Shown here one piece after another: positions 7,537 through 15,641 of a DNA stretch of 64,000 nucleotides. Source of the DNA: CAWEYO01 sp963813315 (lineage in GTDB: Bacteria > Pseudomonadota > Alphaproteobacteria > Rhizobiales > Rhizobiaceae); the NCBI GenBank assembly GCA_963813315.1, contig CAWEYO010000013.1, positions 1 through 64,000 of the forward strand. Reading direction: 5' to 3'. The stretch's first letter is position 1, and each line of letters starts with the position of its first letter. Under the pieces are notes generated by a model. It was not told the origin of the DNA and made no database searches. It worked only from the letters and a program-made list of their open reading frames with translations. Both the position numbers and the translations under genes were made by a program.

Positions 7537-8280
7537 ATGACCGCGCGCGACCAGATCACCACCTCCTTCCTGCCAGGGCCAGGTTCGCCCCCCGTTGAAT
7601 GGCGCATCGAACCGGGCCTTGTGCCCTATCCCCGGGCGCTAGCGTTGATGGAAGCGCGGGCAACCGCTATTCGCGACGGCACCGCATCGGAAATGGTTTG
7701 GCTGGTGGAGCACCCGCCTCTTTATACCGCGGGTACTAGCGCCCGCCCTGGTGATCTCATCGACCCTGACAGGTTTCCGGTTTTCGATGCGGGGCGGGGC
7801 GGCGAATATACCTACCATGGTCCGGGCCAACGGGTCGCCTATGTCATGCTCGACCTGAAGCGCCGGCGTGAGGACGTGCGCGCCTTCGTCGCCGCGCTCG
7901 AAGAGTGGATCATTCGCACGCTTGCCAGTTTCAGTGTGAAGGGTGAACGTCGCGAAGACAGGGTTGGCGTGTGGGTCGTGCGGCCAGACCGCCCGCGCCT
8001 GCCCGACGGCTCGCCTGCGGAAGACAAGATCGCGGCAATCGGCATCCGGCTCCGGCGCTGGGTGAGCTTTCACGGCATCGCGATAAATGTCGAACCGGAC
8101 CTTTCGCATTTCGGCGGTATCGTGCCCTGCGGTGTTTCCAATCGGGGCGTGACCAGCCTTGGCGATCTCGGCCTCCCGGTCAAGCTCGCCGATTTCGATG
8201 TCGCTCTGAAGACGGCATTCGAGGACGTTTTCGGGCGGGCTGAGAGTGACCTTGTTTCCAACCGGCGAACCCGTTCGTAG
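7537..8280 (+). CDS. lipB: Octanoyltransferase LipB
   Basis: A 247-residue lipoyl(octanoyl) transferase that moves octanoyl from acyl carrier protein to the lipoyl domains of 2-oxoacid dehydrogenases and GcvH. Visible family motifs are VEHPPLYTAGTSA near residue 55, RGGEYTYHGPGQ with the conserved His, the lysine-containing KIAAIGIR segment, and PCGVSNRGVTSL, which holds the catalytic cysteine. A GTG at 7525 would add four residues; I prefer the ATG at 7537 because homologues begin close to the TSFLP segment. It is a single-gene plus-strand unit beside the tRNA-Leu. Nothing is unusual in sequence or length. Confidence 0.93.
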   Translation: MTARDQITTSFLPGPGSPPVEWRIEPGLVPYPRALALMEARATAIRDGTASEMVWLVEHPPLYTAGTSARPGDLIDPDRFPVFDAGRGGEYTYHGPGQRVAYVMLDLKRRREDVRAFVAALEEWIIRTLASFSVKGERREDRVGVWVVRPDRPRLPDGSPAEDKIAAIGIRLRRWVSFHGIAINVEPDLSHFGGIVPCGVSNRGVTSLGDLGLPVKLADFDVALKTAFEDVFGRAESDLVSNRRTRS

Positions 8281-8323
8281 GCCATTCGGTCAACCGCGAT
8301 CCCATTGTCATTCGGCTCATGCG

Positions 8324-8410
8324 CTACAATGCGCCGATCCAGAATGCCACTGACACGAGGAAGGTACCCATACAAACCATCGAAACAACATCCTGGACCA
8401 GATTCGTCAT
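8324..8410 (-). CDS. 28-residue single-span membrane protein
   Basis: The peptide begins MTNLVQDVVSMVCMG, runs into a hydrophobic stretch and ends in WIGAL. The start is preceded by CAGGAGGGAAAG, one of the best ribosome-binding sites in the window (AGGAGG seven bases ahead), and the frame closes with TAG at 8324-8326. Residues 8-27 could form one transmembrane helix. It lies convergent to lipB and 468 bp from lolD. Its function is unknown. The strong Shine-Dalgarno and membrane character are the only evidence that it is translated. Confidence 0.5.
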   Translation of the reverse strand: MTNLVQDVVSMVCMGTFLVSVAFWIGAL

Positions 8411-8877
8411 CTTTCCCTCCTGTTTTTCAATTGTTCGTACTTTGTTCTATTTTCGTTCACTCGTCAAGATTGCTCGGACTGAGATTTTGTGAAAGTTAAC
8501 AAAGGGTAGCGACCCACAACGGCCTGAACGATGAAAGCAATCTGGCCACCCGCGCGCGCTGCCTCATCGCAGTATTGTTGGTGGTCTTGGAATTTGACCT
8601 TCTGCCTGCGAACCTCAGGCCAGGTTTCTCCCGCCCCTCTTCCGGTTGCCGCCACCTTCTCCCGTGAACGGAGAGAAGACGCCCCCACCACACTTTTCGC
8701 AAATGCGCAACGCCGGCGAGTGTGCACGCCGCCCAAGCGGCCACCTGCCTTCTCCCAGTTCCTGCGGGGAGAAGGTGCCGGCAGGCGGATGAGGGGCCAC
8801 CCGATGCTGGATGGTGTTCAGACAGGTCAAATCAAGCGCCGTCAATTACAACATGAATCCGGCTCAGGGTCCGATAA
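8411..8877. other. Intergenic with rhizobial palindromic repeat
   Basis: No gene is supported. About 8625-8800 holds a repeat of a type widespread in rhizobia, with inverted blocks such as CACCTTCTCCCGTGAACGG and CGGGGAGAAGGTGCCGGCAG facing each other, followed by GGCGGATGAGGGG. Several open frames here are shadows of this repeat. Confidence 0.5.
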
Positions 8878-9558
8878 TCAGAGCGGCACGATTTTTCCTT
8901 GCGCAAGCGTCACACGCCGGTCCATCCGTCCGGCAAGTTCGTGATTGTAAGTCGCGATCAGCGCGCAAAGACCGGATTGACGCACAAGCGCCTCCAGCGC
9001 ATCGAACACATAGGACGCCGTAGTGGGATCAAGGTTCCCCGTCGGTTCGTCCGCAAAAAGCACACGCGGCGCGTTGGCGACCGCGCGCGCAATGGCGACG
9101 CGCTGCTGTTCGCCGCCGGAAAGTTCGGACGGGCGGTGATGCGCGCGCTCTCCGATCTTCATGTAGTCGAGAAGCTGCGCGGCCCTGCTTTTCGCCTCGG
9201 CGGCGGTCAGGCCGCGCACGAGTTGCGGCATCATGATATTCTCGAGAGCCGAAAACTCCGGAAGCAGATGGTGGAACTGGTAGACGAAACCGATGTCATT
9301 GCGACGGATCGCCGTGCGCTCGTCGTCCGACAGGCGCCCGCAGGCCCTGCCCCCCAGGATAACGTCGCCCGCGTCCGGTTTCTCGAGCAGGCCGGCGGTG
9401 TGCAGAAGCGTTGACTTGCCGGCGCCGGAGGGCGCGACGAGAGCGACCATTTCCCCGCGGCGGAGCACGAAATCGGCGCCGCTCAGGATCGTCAACTTGC
9501 GTGGCCCCTGGATGTAGCGGCGCTCGACGCTCCTGAGTTCGATGATTGCCTCGGTCAC
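8878..9558 (-). CDS. lolD: Lipoprotein-releasing ABC transporter ATPase LolD
   Basis: A 226-residue ATPase of the LolCDE complex, which extracts lipoproteins from the inner membrane for transfer to LolA. It has the Walker A motif APSGAGKST, the signature LSGGEQQR and the Walker B motif VLFADEPTG. The start used is GTG at 9558 (VTEAIIELRS); a GTG at 9564 overlapping the lolC stop is possible. One feature is odd: the switch (H-loop) position, normally His in AT-H-N, reads ATYNHE, so His is replaced by Tyr (TAC instead of CAC). That could be a real variant compensated by the next His or a single-base error. Cotranscription with lolC and proS is likely. Confidence 0.9.
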   Translation of the reverse strand: MTEAIIELRSVERRYIQGPRKLTILSGADFVLRRGEMVALVAPSGAGKSTLLHTAGLLEKPDAGDVILGGRACGRLSDDERTAIRRNDIGFVYQFHHLLPEFSALENIMMPQLVRGLTAAEAKSRAAQLLDYMKIGERAHHRPSELSGGEQQRVAIARAVANAPRVLFADEPTGNLDPTTASYVFDALEALVRQSGLCALIATYNHELAGRMDRRVTLAQGKIVPL

Positions 9559-9560
9559 GA

Positions 9561-10845
9561 TCACTCGTACCTCAAGGCTTCGACCGGATCGAGTTTCGCC
9601 GCGCGCCAAGCCGGGAACAGGGTCGCAAGAAACGACAGCACGAGCGCCATCAGGACCACTGACACGGTTTCGCGCACGTCCATCTTGGCCGGTAGCTGGC
9701 TCAGGAAATAGAGTTCCGGGTTGAAGATCGTGGTGCCCGAGAGCCAGGAAAAGAACTGGCGGATGGACTCCACATTCAGGCATATGACGATCCCCAGAAC
9801 CACGCCGGCGATCGTCCCGGTGACGCCGATGGCCGCGCCCGTCATCAGGAAAATCCGCAGGACCGAACCGCTGGTCGCGCCCATCGTGCGCAGTATCGCG
9901 ATGTCGTGTCCCTTGTCCTTCACGAGCATGATCAGCCCGGAAATGATGTTGAGCGCGGCTACCAGCACGATCAGCGTCAGGATCATGAACATGACGTTGC
10001 GCTCAACCTGAAGGGCGGAAAAGAACGTCTGGTTGCGCAGGCGCCAGTCCGCGAGGAAGACGGGACGTTGGGCGGCTTCTTCCACCGGAGCCTTCAGCGC
10101 ATCGACCGCATCCGGATTTTGCGCATAGAGTTCAATGGACTGTACCCGTCCTTCCAAGTTGAAATAGAGTTGCGCTTCGGCAAGCGGCATGAAGATGATC
10201 GAAGCGTCATATTCAGACATGCCGATCTCGAAGATGGCCACGACCGGGTAAGTCTTCACGCGCGGCGTGGTGCCCATCGGCGTGATGTCGCCCTCTGGTG
10301 AGAAAAGCGTGATCTGGTCGCCGAGGCTGAGCCCGAGATTCTCGGCCATGCGGGTGCCGATGGCGACCCCGTCGCTCGAAATCAAACCCGGCGATCGTTC
10401 CTTGCCGGATGTTGCGGGCAACCAATTCTGTCTTGCCCAGGTCTTCGCTGCGGATGCCCTTTACGAGGGCGCCGGTTCCGGGTCCGGCTTGGCCGGTGGC
10501 GAAAATCTGGCCCTCCACGAGCGGCATCGCATACTTCACGCCGGGCACGGCCGAGATGCGGGCGGTGACCGCGGCGTAGTCTTCCAGCGGTGTGTCGACC
10601 GGTTGCACGATCAGATGGCCGTTGATGCCCAGAATACGCGTCAGCAGCTCCGCGCGGAAGCCATTCATGACCGCCATCACAACGATGAGGGTCGCGACGC
10701 CCAGCATGATGCCGAAGAACGAAATCGACGCGATGACCGAGATCACGGTCTCCTTGCGCTTGGAGCGCAAGTAGCGCCAGGCAACCAGCCGTTCGAAGTG
10801 AGAAAACGGACCCGCGCCTTTCGCGCTGTTTGCTGTTGCGTTCAT
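9561..10845 (-). CDS. lolC: Lipoprotein-releasing system permease LolC/E, one extra base
   Basis: A permease of about 427 residues. The first part has an N-terminal transmembrane segment (VISVIASISFFGIMLGVATL) and the start of the periplasmic MacB-like domain. The second part has the rest of that domain and three transmembrane spans ending LDPVEALRYE. The two parts lie in different frames. Near 10380, in a run of T on minus (GGGTTTGATTTCGAG), skipping one T gives AGFDSSDGVAIGTRM, the expected continuation. The span is 1285 bases, one over a multiple of three. The gene is normally essential, so a sequencing insertion is likely. The start overlaps the proS stop (ATGA), and lolD follows after two bases. 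Confidence 0.88.
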
Positions 10846-12170
10846 CGTGTCCGGCCGAGCCGCTTCGCGACTGCCTCCACGGCGATGGTTTCACGCTCGC
10901 CCGTGCTGCGTTTCTTGATTTCGACCTCGCCGGCGGCAACGCCTCGCGGCCCGACGATTACCTGCCAGGGCAGGCCGATGAGGTCGGCGGTAGCGAATTT
11001 CGCGCCCGGACGCTGATCGGTGTCGTCGTAAAGCACTTCGCAGCCTGCTGCCGACAGGGTCGCCACCAAACGATCCGAAACGCGGTCGCAATCGGCATCG
11101 CCGGGTTTCATGTTGATCAGGCCGACATCAAAGGGCGCGACGCTTTCCGGCCACACGATGCCGGCGTCGTCGTGCGAGGCCTCGATGATCGCAGCCACCA
11201 GCCTTGTCGGGCCAATGCCATAGGACCCCATCGAAACGAAGTGGTCCTTGCCGTCCGGGCCCGTTACCTTGGCTCCCATCGGCTTCGAATATTTCTCGCC
11301 GAAATGGAAGATATGGCCCACCTCGATGCCGCGCGCGGCGACGCGTTCGCCTTCAGGAATATTCGCCCACGCCGCCTCGTCGTGCATTTCGTCGGTCGCC
11401 GCGTAGGGCGCCGTCCAGCGCTTTACCACGCCGGCGATCTCCGCTTCATTCGCAAAGTCTGTCGCCTCGTCCGGAACCGTAAGGTCGAGATAGTCGCGAT
11501 GGCAGTAGACCTGACTCTCGCCCGTATCGGCCAGGATGATGAATTCGTGTGACAGGTCGCCGCCGATCGGCCCGGTATCGGCGCGCATCGGAATGGCCTT
11601 CAGCCCCATGCGCGCAAAGGTCCTCAGATACGAAACGAACATCCGGTTGTAGGCCGCCTTGGCGCCCTCGAAATCCATGTCGAAAGAGTAGGCGTCCTTC
11701 ATCAGAAATTCACGGCTGCGCATGACGCCGAAACGCGGGCGCACCTCGTCGCGAAATTTCCACTGGATATGGTAGAGGTTCAGAGGCAGGTCCTTGTAGG
11801 ACCGAACGTAGGAACGAAAGATTTCCGTCACCATCTCCTCGTTCGTCGGCCCAAACAGCATGTCCCGCTCGTGTCGGTCCTTGATGCGCAGCATCTCCTT
11901 TCCGTAGTCGTCGTAGCGCCCGCTCTCGCGCCACAGGTCGGCAGACTGAATGGTCGGCATCAGGATCTCGAGCGCGCCTGCGCGATCCTGCTCTTCACGC
12001 ACAATGCGGCAAACCTTGTCCAGCACGCGCTTGCCCAACGGCAGCCAGGAGAAACTTCCCGCTGCCTGTTGGCGGATCATGCCCGCGCGAAGCATCAACC
12101 GATGCGACGCAATTTCGGCCTCGCGCGGATTTTCTTTCAGGATAGGCAGGAAATAGTGCGAGAGCCGCAT
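10842..12170 (-). CDS. proS: Prolyl-tRNA synthetase (type 3)
   Basis: A 442-residue class II aminoacyl-tRNA synthetase, the short alphaproteobacterial form without the editing insertion. Motif 2 is visible in KFRDEVRPRFGVMRSREFL and motif 3 in GSYGIGPTRLVAAI. The C-terminal anticodon-binding domain ends ETIAVEAVAKRLGRTR. The start MRLSHYFLPILKE at 12170 matches the usual N-terminus and length of the type; the frame upstream to 12254 is not conserved-looking. It heads the proS-lolC-lolD group, and its TGA overlaps the lolC ATG. No frameshift is seen. Confidence 0.95.
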   Translation of the reverse strand: MRLSHYFLPILKENPREAEIASHRLMLRAGMIRQQAAGSFSWLPLGKRVLDKVCRIVREEQDRAGALEILMPTIQSADLWRESGRYDDYGKEMLRIKDRHERDMLFGPTNEEMVTEIFRSYVRSYKDLPLNLYHIQWKFRDEVRPRFGVMRSREFLMKDAYSFDMDFEGAKAAYNRMFVSYLRTFARMGLKAIPMRADTGPIGGDLSHEFIILADTGESQVYCHRDYLDLTVPDEATDFANEAEIAGVVKRWTAPYAATDEMHDEAAWANIPEGERVAARGIEVGHIFHFGEKYSKPMGAKVTGPDGKDHFVSMGSYGIGPTRLVAAIIEASHDDAGIVWPESVAPFDVGLINMKPGDADCDRVSDRLVATLSAAGCEVLYDDTDQRPGAKFATADLIGLPWQVIVGPRGVAAGEVEIKKRSTGERETIAVEAVAKRLGRTR

Positions 12171-12372
12171 GAAGAATTCCGTCGAAACTGGGGTAAAACC
12201 GCCGGAATTGGCGGAACTCATGTCAAGACATGAGTGAACGCGCTTAATAGCCATTTCGTGGCAGAATGGAAACCCGATCGCAGCTGTAAGATATGCGGCT
12301 TACTGATTGGGCAGAGCCTGCCGATTGTTTGTGCATTGCAGCACATGATTGCCCGTTTTCGAGCAAATTCCA

Positions 12373-12401
12373 CGTGACATTCCCTTTTGCGTTGGGCTAA
12401 T
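12373..12401 (+). promoter_or_regulatory. Candidate sigma-70 promoter for a small RNA
   Basis: A -35-like CGTGAC (12373-12378) and a -10-like GCTAAT (12396-12401) are separated by 17 bp, pointing toward the terminator at 12531-12557. There is no protein gene on this strand here, so the promoter would serve a non-coding transcript. Confidence 0.4.
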
Positions 12402-12406
12402 GTGCC

Positions 12407-12557
12407 CCGATAACCGAGGGAGCGGAGAAAAATCTGCTCTCCAGCGCGGTCAAAGTCTTGGGAGGATGCGATCCTGGCGCGATAAACCGCAGCCGCCGGA
12501 ATTTCGGAATTGGATCGGACGCGTTAAATTGCAAGGCCTCGTGCCTTGCTTTTTTTT
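12407..12557 (+). ncRNA. Candidate small RNA between proS and DUF1467 gene
   Basis: An orphan plus-strand unit of about 150 nt with a promoter-like pair at 12373-12401 and a canonical terminator (stem GCAAGGC/GCCTTGC, T8). No open frame with a ribosome-binding site is present. Several internal segments could pair, for example GGAGCGGAGA with TCTGCTCTCC. Length and ends would suit a 6S-like or trans-acting RNA, but I cannot assign a family from sequence alone. The 5' end is estimated from the promoter. Confidence 0.45.
12531..12557 (+). terminator. Intrinsic terminator, plus strand
   Basis: Seven-base-pair stem GCAAGGC (12531-12537) and GCCTTGC (12543-12549) with loop CTCGT, followed directly by eight T (12550-12557). 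No plus-strand gene lies just upstream, which argues for a non-coding transcript. Confidence 0.75.
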
Positions 12558-12833
12558 GGGCCTGCCATGCCGCCGCACTTCCGCCTGCCGGACACAAGAA
12601 CTGTCTACAAAAGACCCCTTAAGCCGCTCGCAAATGCAGGAAAGCGCTTTCTTCCCCGCAAGGGGAAGATAGGCGCGTCGCCGTTGACTGGCAATCGCCA
12701 ACTTCTGAGATTGCCTGAAACGCCGATTCCAGCGTTATCTCCCCCTTGCGGGGGAGAAAGGATTTTCATGATCTTAGAAGGGGTCGTCCGACCTTGTCCC
12801 AACTTCTCTACGAGTTGGGTCCCCATATCTCCT
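12558..12833. other. Intergenic with short palindromes
   Basis: No gene is seen. The hairpin-like blocks CTTCCCCGCAAGGGGAAG (about 12651-12668) and TCTCCCCCTTGCGGGGGAGA (about 12739-12758) are rhizobial-type intergenic repeats. The stretch between proS (12170) and the promoter at 12373 also lacks a gene. Confidence 0.45.
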
Positions 12834-13103
12834 TCAGTCGAAGATCGGCACAACCCTCGGAATATCGTCAAAACTGTAGCCGAGGACTTTTGTAGCGATG
12901 TAGAAGGCGCCGAAAATCAGCAAGGAAACCACCGTCGTGCGGATCACCACCTTGAGCATGTGGGGCCCGCGTGGGGCGCTCGGCGTGGTGCCTAGTGTCA
13001 CTTCGCCCTCGTCGTCCTGGGTCCTGAGGCCGATGGGCAGCATGGCGAACAGAACCGTCCACCATATGATGAAAAAAATCGCGGCGATCGACACCCAACT
13101 CAT
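12834..13103 (-). CDS. DUF1467 family membrane protein
   Basis: An 89-residue inner-membrane protein with two transmembrane helices: residues 5-23 (SIAAIFFIIWWTVLFAMLP) and about 53-72 (VIRTTVVSLLIFGAFYIAT). The short loop between them carries GLRTQDDEGEVTLGTTPSAP, as expected for the DUF1467 family, which is found next to mce and rnj in many Hyphomicrobiales. AGGA lies nine bases before the ATG at 13103; the long upstream frame reads through the tandem repeat and is not used. No function is established for the family. Neighbours suggest it belongs to the conserved birA-rnj-mce-DUF1467-proS row. Confidence 0.85.
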   Translation of the reverse strand: MSWVSIAAIFFIIWWTVLFAMLPIGLRTQDDEGEVTLGTTPSAPRGPHMLKVVIRTTVVSLLIFGAFYIATKVLGYSFDDIPRVVPIFD

Positions 13104-13164
13104 CGGCTTGTCCTGATTTCTTGCCCGGCTGGAGCGAAATGGCGATTCAAAGTCACCTCGACCT

Positions 13165-13267
13165 AATGCATGTCGCCCAAAAGTGCGCAGCGGTTTTGGG
13201 ATAACGACTTGCACAGAAATGCATGTCGCCCAAAAGTGCGCAGCGGTTTTGGGATAACGACATGCAC
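13165..13267. repeat. Tandem pair of hairpin repeats
   Basis: Two 50-bp units, 13165-13214 and 13218-13267, with a 53-bp period. Each reads ATGCATGTCGCCCAAAA, then GTGCGCAGCG, then GTTTTGGGATAACGAC and TGCAC. Within a unit TGCATGTCG pairs with CGACATGCA (perfect in the second copy) and CCCAAAA with TTTTGGG, making a strong stem. It lies between mce and the DUF1467 gene and resembles a repeat family common in Mesorhizobium-like genomes. Confidence 0.8.
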
Positions 13268-13317
13268 AAAACAATAGCTTAAAGCGCGTCGCATGAATCC
13301 GTTTCGAAGCAATGCGC

Positions 13318-13722
13318 TTAAGCCTGCTCAAGCTCGACGAGCGTTCCCAGGAAGTCCTTGGGATGAAGGAACAGAACGGGCTTTCCATGCGCGCCGAGCC
13401 TGGGGATGCCGTCGCCCAGCACGCGCGCACCCGCAGCCGTCAAACGGTCGCGAGAAGCGACGATATCGTCCACCTCGTAGCAGACATGGTGCATGCCGCC
13501 CGATGGATTTTTTTTCAGAAAGGCGGCAATAGGCGAGGTATCGCCGAGCGGCTCCAGCAACTCGATCCTGGTGTTTCCAAGATCGACGAATACGACGGTT
13601 ACGCCATGCTCGGGCAAAGCCTGCCCATCACTGAGCCTGGCTCCCAACATGTCGCGGTAGATCGCAGCCGCCGCGACGACATCGGGCACGGCTATGGCGA
13701 CGTGATTGAGACGTCCGAGCAT
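13318..13722 (-). CDS. mce: Methylmalonyl-CoA epimerase
   Basis: A 134-residue vicinal-oxygen-chelate (glyoxalase-fold) protein that interconverts (S)- and (R)-methylmalonyl-CoA in propionate metabolism. Two beta-alpha-beta-beta-beta repeats are visible. The metal ligands are expected at His7 (LNHVAIAVPD), His77 or His78 (GGMHHVCYEV) and Glu131 (GTLVELEQA). Length and the ending are typical. It lies 13 bp downstream of the rnj stop on the same strand and is probably cotranscribed with it. Confidence 0.92.
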   Translation of the reverse strand: MLGRLNHVAIAVPDVVAAAAIYRDMLGARLSDGQALPEHGVTVVFVDLGNTRIELLEPLGDTSPIAAFLKKNPSGGMHHVCYEVDDIVASRDRLTAAGARVLGDGIPRLGAHGKPVLFLHPKDFLGTLVELEQA

Positions 13723-13735
13723 ACGGCTCCTCCGT

Positions 13736-15406
13736 TCAGTAGGTGACGAAAACCGTCACCAGGGGCTTCTTGCCCCAGGCTTCGTTGGCAGCGCCGCGAA
13801 CGGCACGGCGGACAGCCTCCGAAACCAGGTCGAGGTCTTTTCGTCGCGCACGGGGAATGCTTTCTACCGCGCCGACCGCGGCTTCGAGCATCACGTCCTC
13901 AAGCTCCTCACCGTTCGCCCTGGCAAGCGCCACGCCGATCGCCACCAGGTCGGGATCGCCGGCAAGCTCATACCTGTCGTCCAGCACGACGTTCACCGCC
14001 ACATGTCCGGCAAAGGACAGCTTGCGGCGATCGCGAATGCCCATGGCCTCGTCGTTTCCGACCAGTTTGCCGTCCTTGTAGATCCGTCCGAACGGAACCT
14101 GGTCGATGATCTCTGCCGGCCCCGGAGCGAGCCGCAGCATGTCGCCATTGCGCACCTGTGCGACTTCCGGGATTCCTGAAGCGGCCATCAGCGACCCCTG
14201 CGCAACCAAATGGGCCGCCTCGCCATGCACCGGGACGCCGATCCTCGGCCGCACCCATTCATACATGCGGCGAAGTTCATTGCGGCGCGGATGCCCGGAG
14301 ACATGCACGAGCGCGTCGGTGTCTTCGATGATCCTGACGCCCTGATCGATGAGACCGTTCTTGATTTCGAGGATCGCCTTCTCGTTGCCAGGAATGGTGC
14401 GCGAGGAAAATACCACTGTATCGCCGGGCGCCAAGGCCACGCTTTTCATCTCGTTGCGCGCCAGTTTGGCAAGCGCGGCACGCGGCTCGCCCTGGCTGCC
14501 GGTGCAGATAATCACCAGGTTCTCTCGGGGTATGAAGCTGTAGTCTTCTTCAGCGACAAATTCCGGCAGACCCTCCAGATAGCCGAGCTCGTCAGAAACA
14601 TTGATGACGCGCTTCAGCGAGCGGCCGAGGATGAGGACCTGCCGCCCCGCGTCGCGCGCGGCCTCTGCGATCGACCGGATACGGCCGACATTTGACGAGA
14701 AGGTGGTGACGGCGACGCGTCCCTTGGCCGCCTCGATCACCTGGCGCAGGCCTTCCCCGACCGCCTGCTCGGCGGGAAAGTCACCTTCCCGCATCGCATT
14801 GGTGGAATCGCAGACAAGCGCCAGCACGCCTTTGTCGCCGATCGCGCGGAAACGTGCTTCGTCCGTCATCGGGCCGATTTCGGGAGCAGGATCGATCTTC
14901 CAGTCCCCCGTGTGGATCACCGTCCCCGCAGGCGTGGTGATCGCCAGCGACACCGGCTCAGGGATGGAGTGCGTGACCGCGACCGCTTCGATCTCAAACG
15001 GACCGACCGTGAATTTCTCGCCCGGCCGGTAGATCGTCACGGGAATCGCCGGCACCCCGCTTTCGGATTGCCGCTTGGCTTCCAGAAGTGCGGCAGTGAA
15101 GGGTGTCATCCAGCATTGCACCTTGAGACGCGGCCACAGGTCCTGCAACGCGCCGTAGTGGTCCTCATGCGCGTGGGTAATGACGATGCCCTGCAGGTTG
15201 CCGAGTTCTTCCTCGATATATCGGGTGTCCGGCATCACAAGATCGACGCCTGGCAACTCCGGACCGGGAAACGAGACACCGCAATCGACGATGATCCACT
15301 CCCGCTTAGAGGCTGGCCCGTACCCGTAAAGCGCGAAATTCATGCCGATTTCGCCAACGCCGCCCAGCGGAACGAAAACAAGCTCGCGGCTGTCATCCAT
15401 GGACAT
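13736..15406 (-). CDS. rnj: Ribonuclease J
   Basis: A 556-residue metallo-beta-lactamase/beta-CASP ribonuclease for 5'-3' exonucleolytic and endonucleolytic RNA decay and maturation. It has the zinc motif ITHAHEDHYGAL near residue 73, HTGDWKIDP, CDSTNA, the beta-CASP motif CTGSQGEPRAAL and the C-terminal HVSGHPRRNELR and PVHGEAAHL. I start at 15406 (MSMDDSRELVFV), preceded by GGGAGATGTG, rather than at 15436. Upstream is a 235-bp gap with a hairpin repeat, then birA on the same strand. No irregularity is seen. Confidence 0.95.
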   Translation of the reverse strand: MSMDDSRELVFVPLGGVGEIGMNFALYGYGPASKREWIIVDCGVSFPGPELPGVDLVMPDTRYIEEELGNLQGIVITHAHEDHYGALQDLWPRLKVQCWMTPFTAALLEAKRQSESGVPAIPVTIYRPGEKFTVGPFEIEAVAVTHSIPEPVSLAITTPAGTVIHTGDWKIDPAPEIGPMTDEARFRAIGDKGVLALVCDSTNAMREGDFPAEQAVGEGLRQVIEAAKGRVAVTTFSSNVGRIRSIAEAARDAGRQVLILGRSLKRVINVSDELGYLEGLPEFVAEEDYSFIPRENLVIICTGSQGEPRAALAKLARNEMKSVALAPGDTVVFSSRTIPGNEKAILEIKNGLIDQGVRIIEDTDALVHVSGHPRRNELRRMYEWVRPRIGVPVHGEAAHLVAQGSLMAASGIPEVAQVRNGDMLRLAPGPAEIIDQVPFGRIYKDGKLVGNDEAMGIRDRRKLSFAGHVAVNVVLDDRYELAGDPDLVAIGVALARANGEELEDVMLEAAVGAVESIPRARRKDLDLVSEAVRRAVRGAANEAWGKKPLVTVFVTY

Positions 15407-15513
15407 CACATCTCCCGCTGGCCACGACCATTGCACGTGCTGGCCAAAAAGATCACGCGCAGCTTCAATAGTTTAGTGCGCAATCAAACGCAAAACCGGA
15501 TTCGGCGCAGGCT

Positions 15514-15615
15514 AGAGCGGCGGACGCTTTTTCGGAATCTGCGCTGCCGCTCTATCTCTCTGTTTGAGCATCGGATTTTTCCCGAAACCGGTTCCCACTT
15601 TGGGGTCCGATGCTC
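15514..15615. repeat. 102-bp rhizobial repeat, copy A
   Basis: Begins AGAGCGGCGGACG and contains a 50-bp palindromic half running from GAGCATCGGATTTTTCCCG to GGTCCGATGCTC. The same element occurs at 21357-21458 in the same orientation and at 61261-61362 inverted. It lies in the rnj-birA gap. Nothing else is visible between 15407 and 15641. Confidence 0.85.
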
Positions 15616-15641
15616 TATCCGCCCGCCTCCGAAAACTATTC

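Noticed and set aside
12531..12557. Terminator of the DUF1467 or proS transcript
   Set aside because: Both genes are on the minus strand; the T-tract is on the plus strand 3' side, so it would not terminate them.
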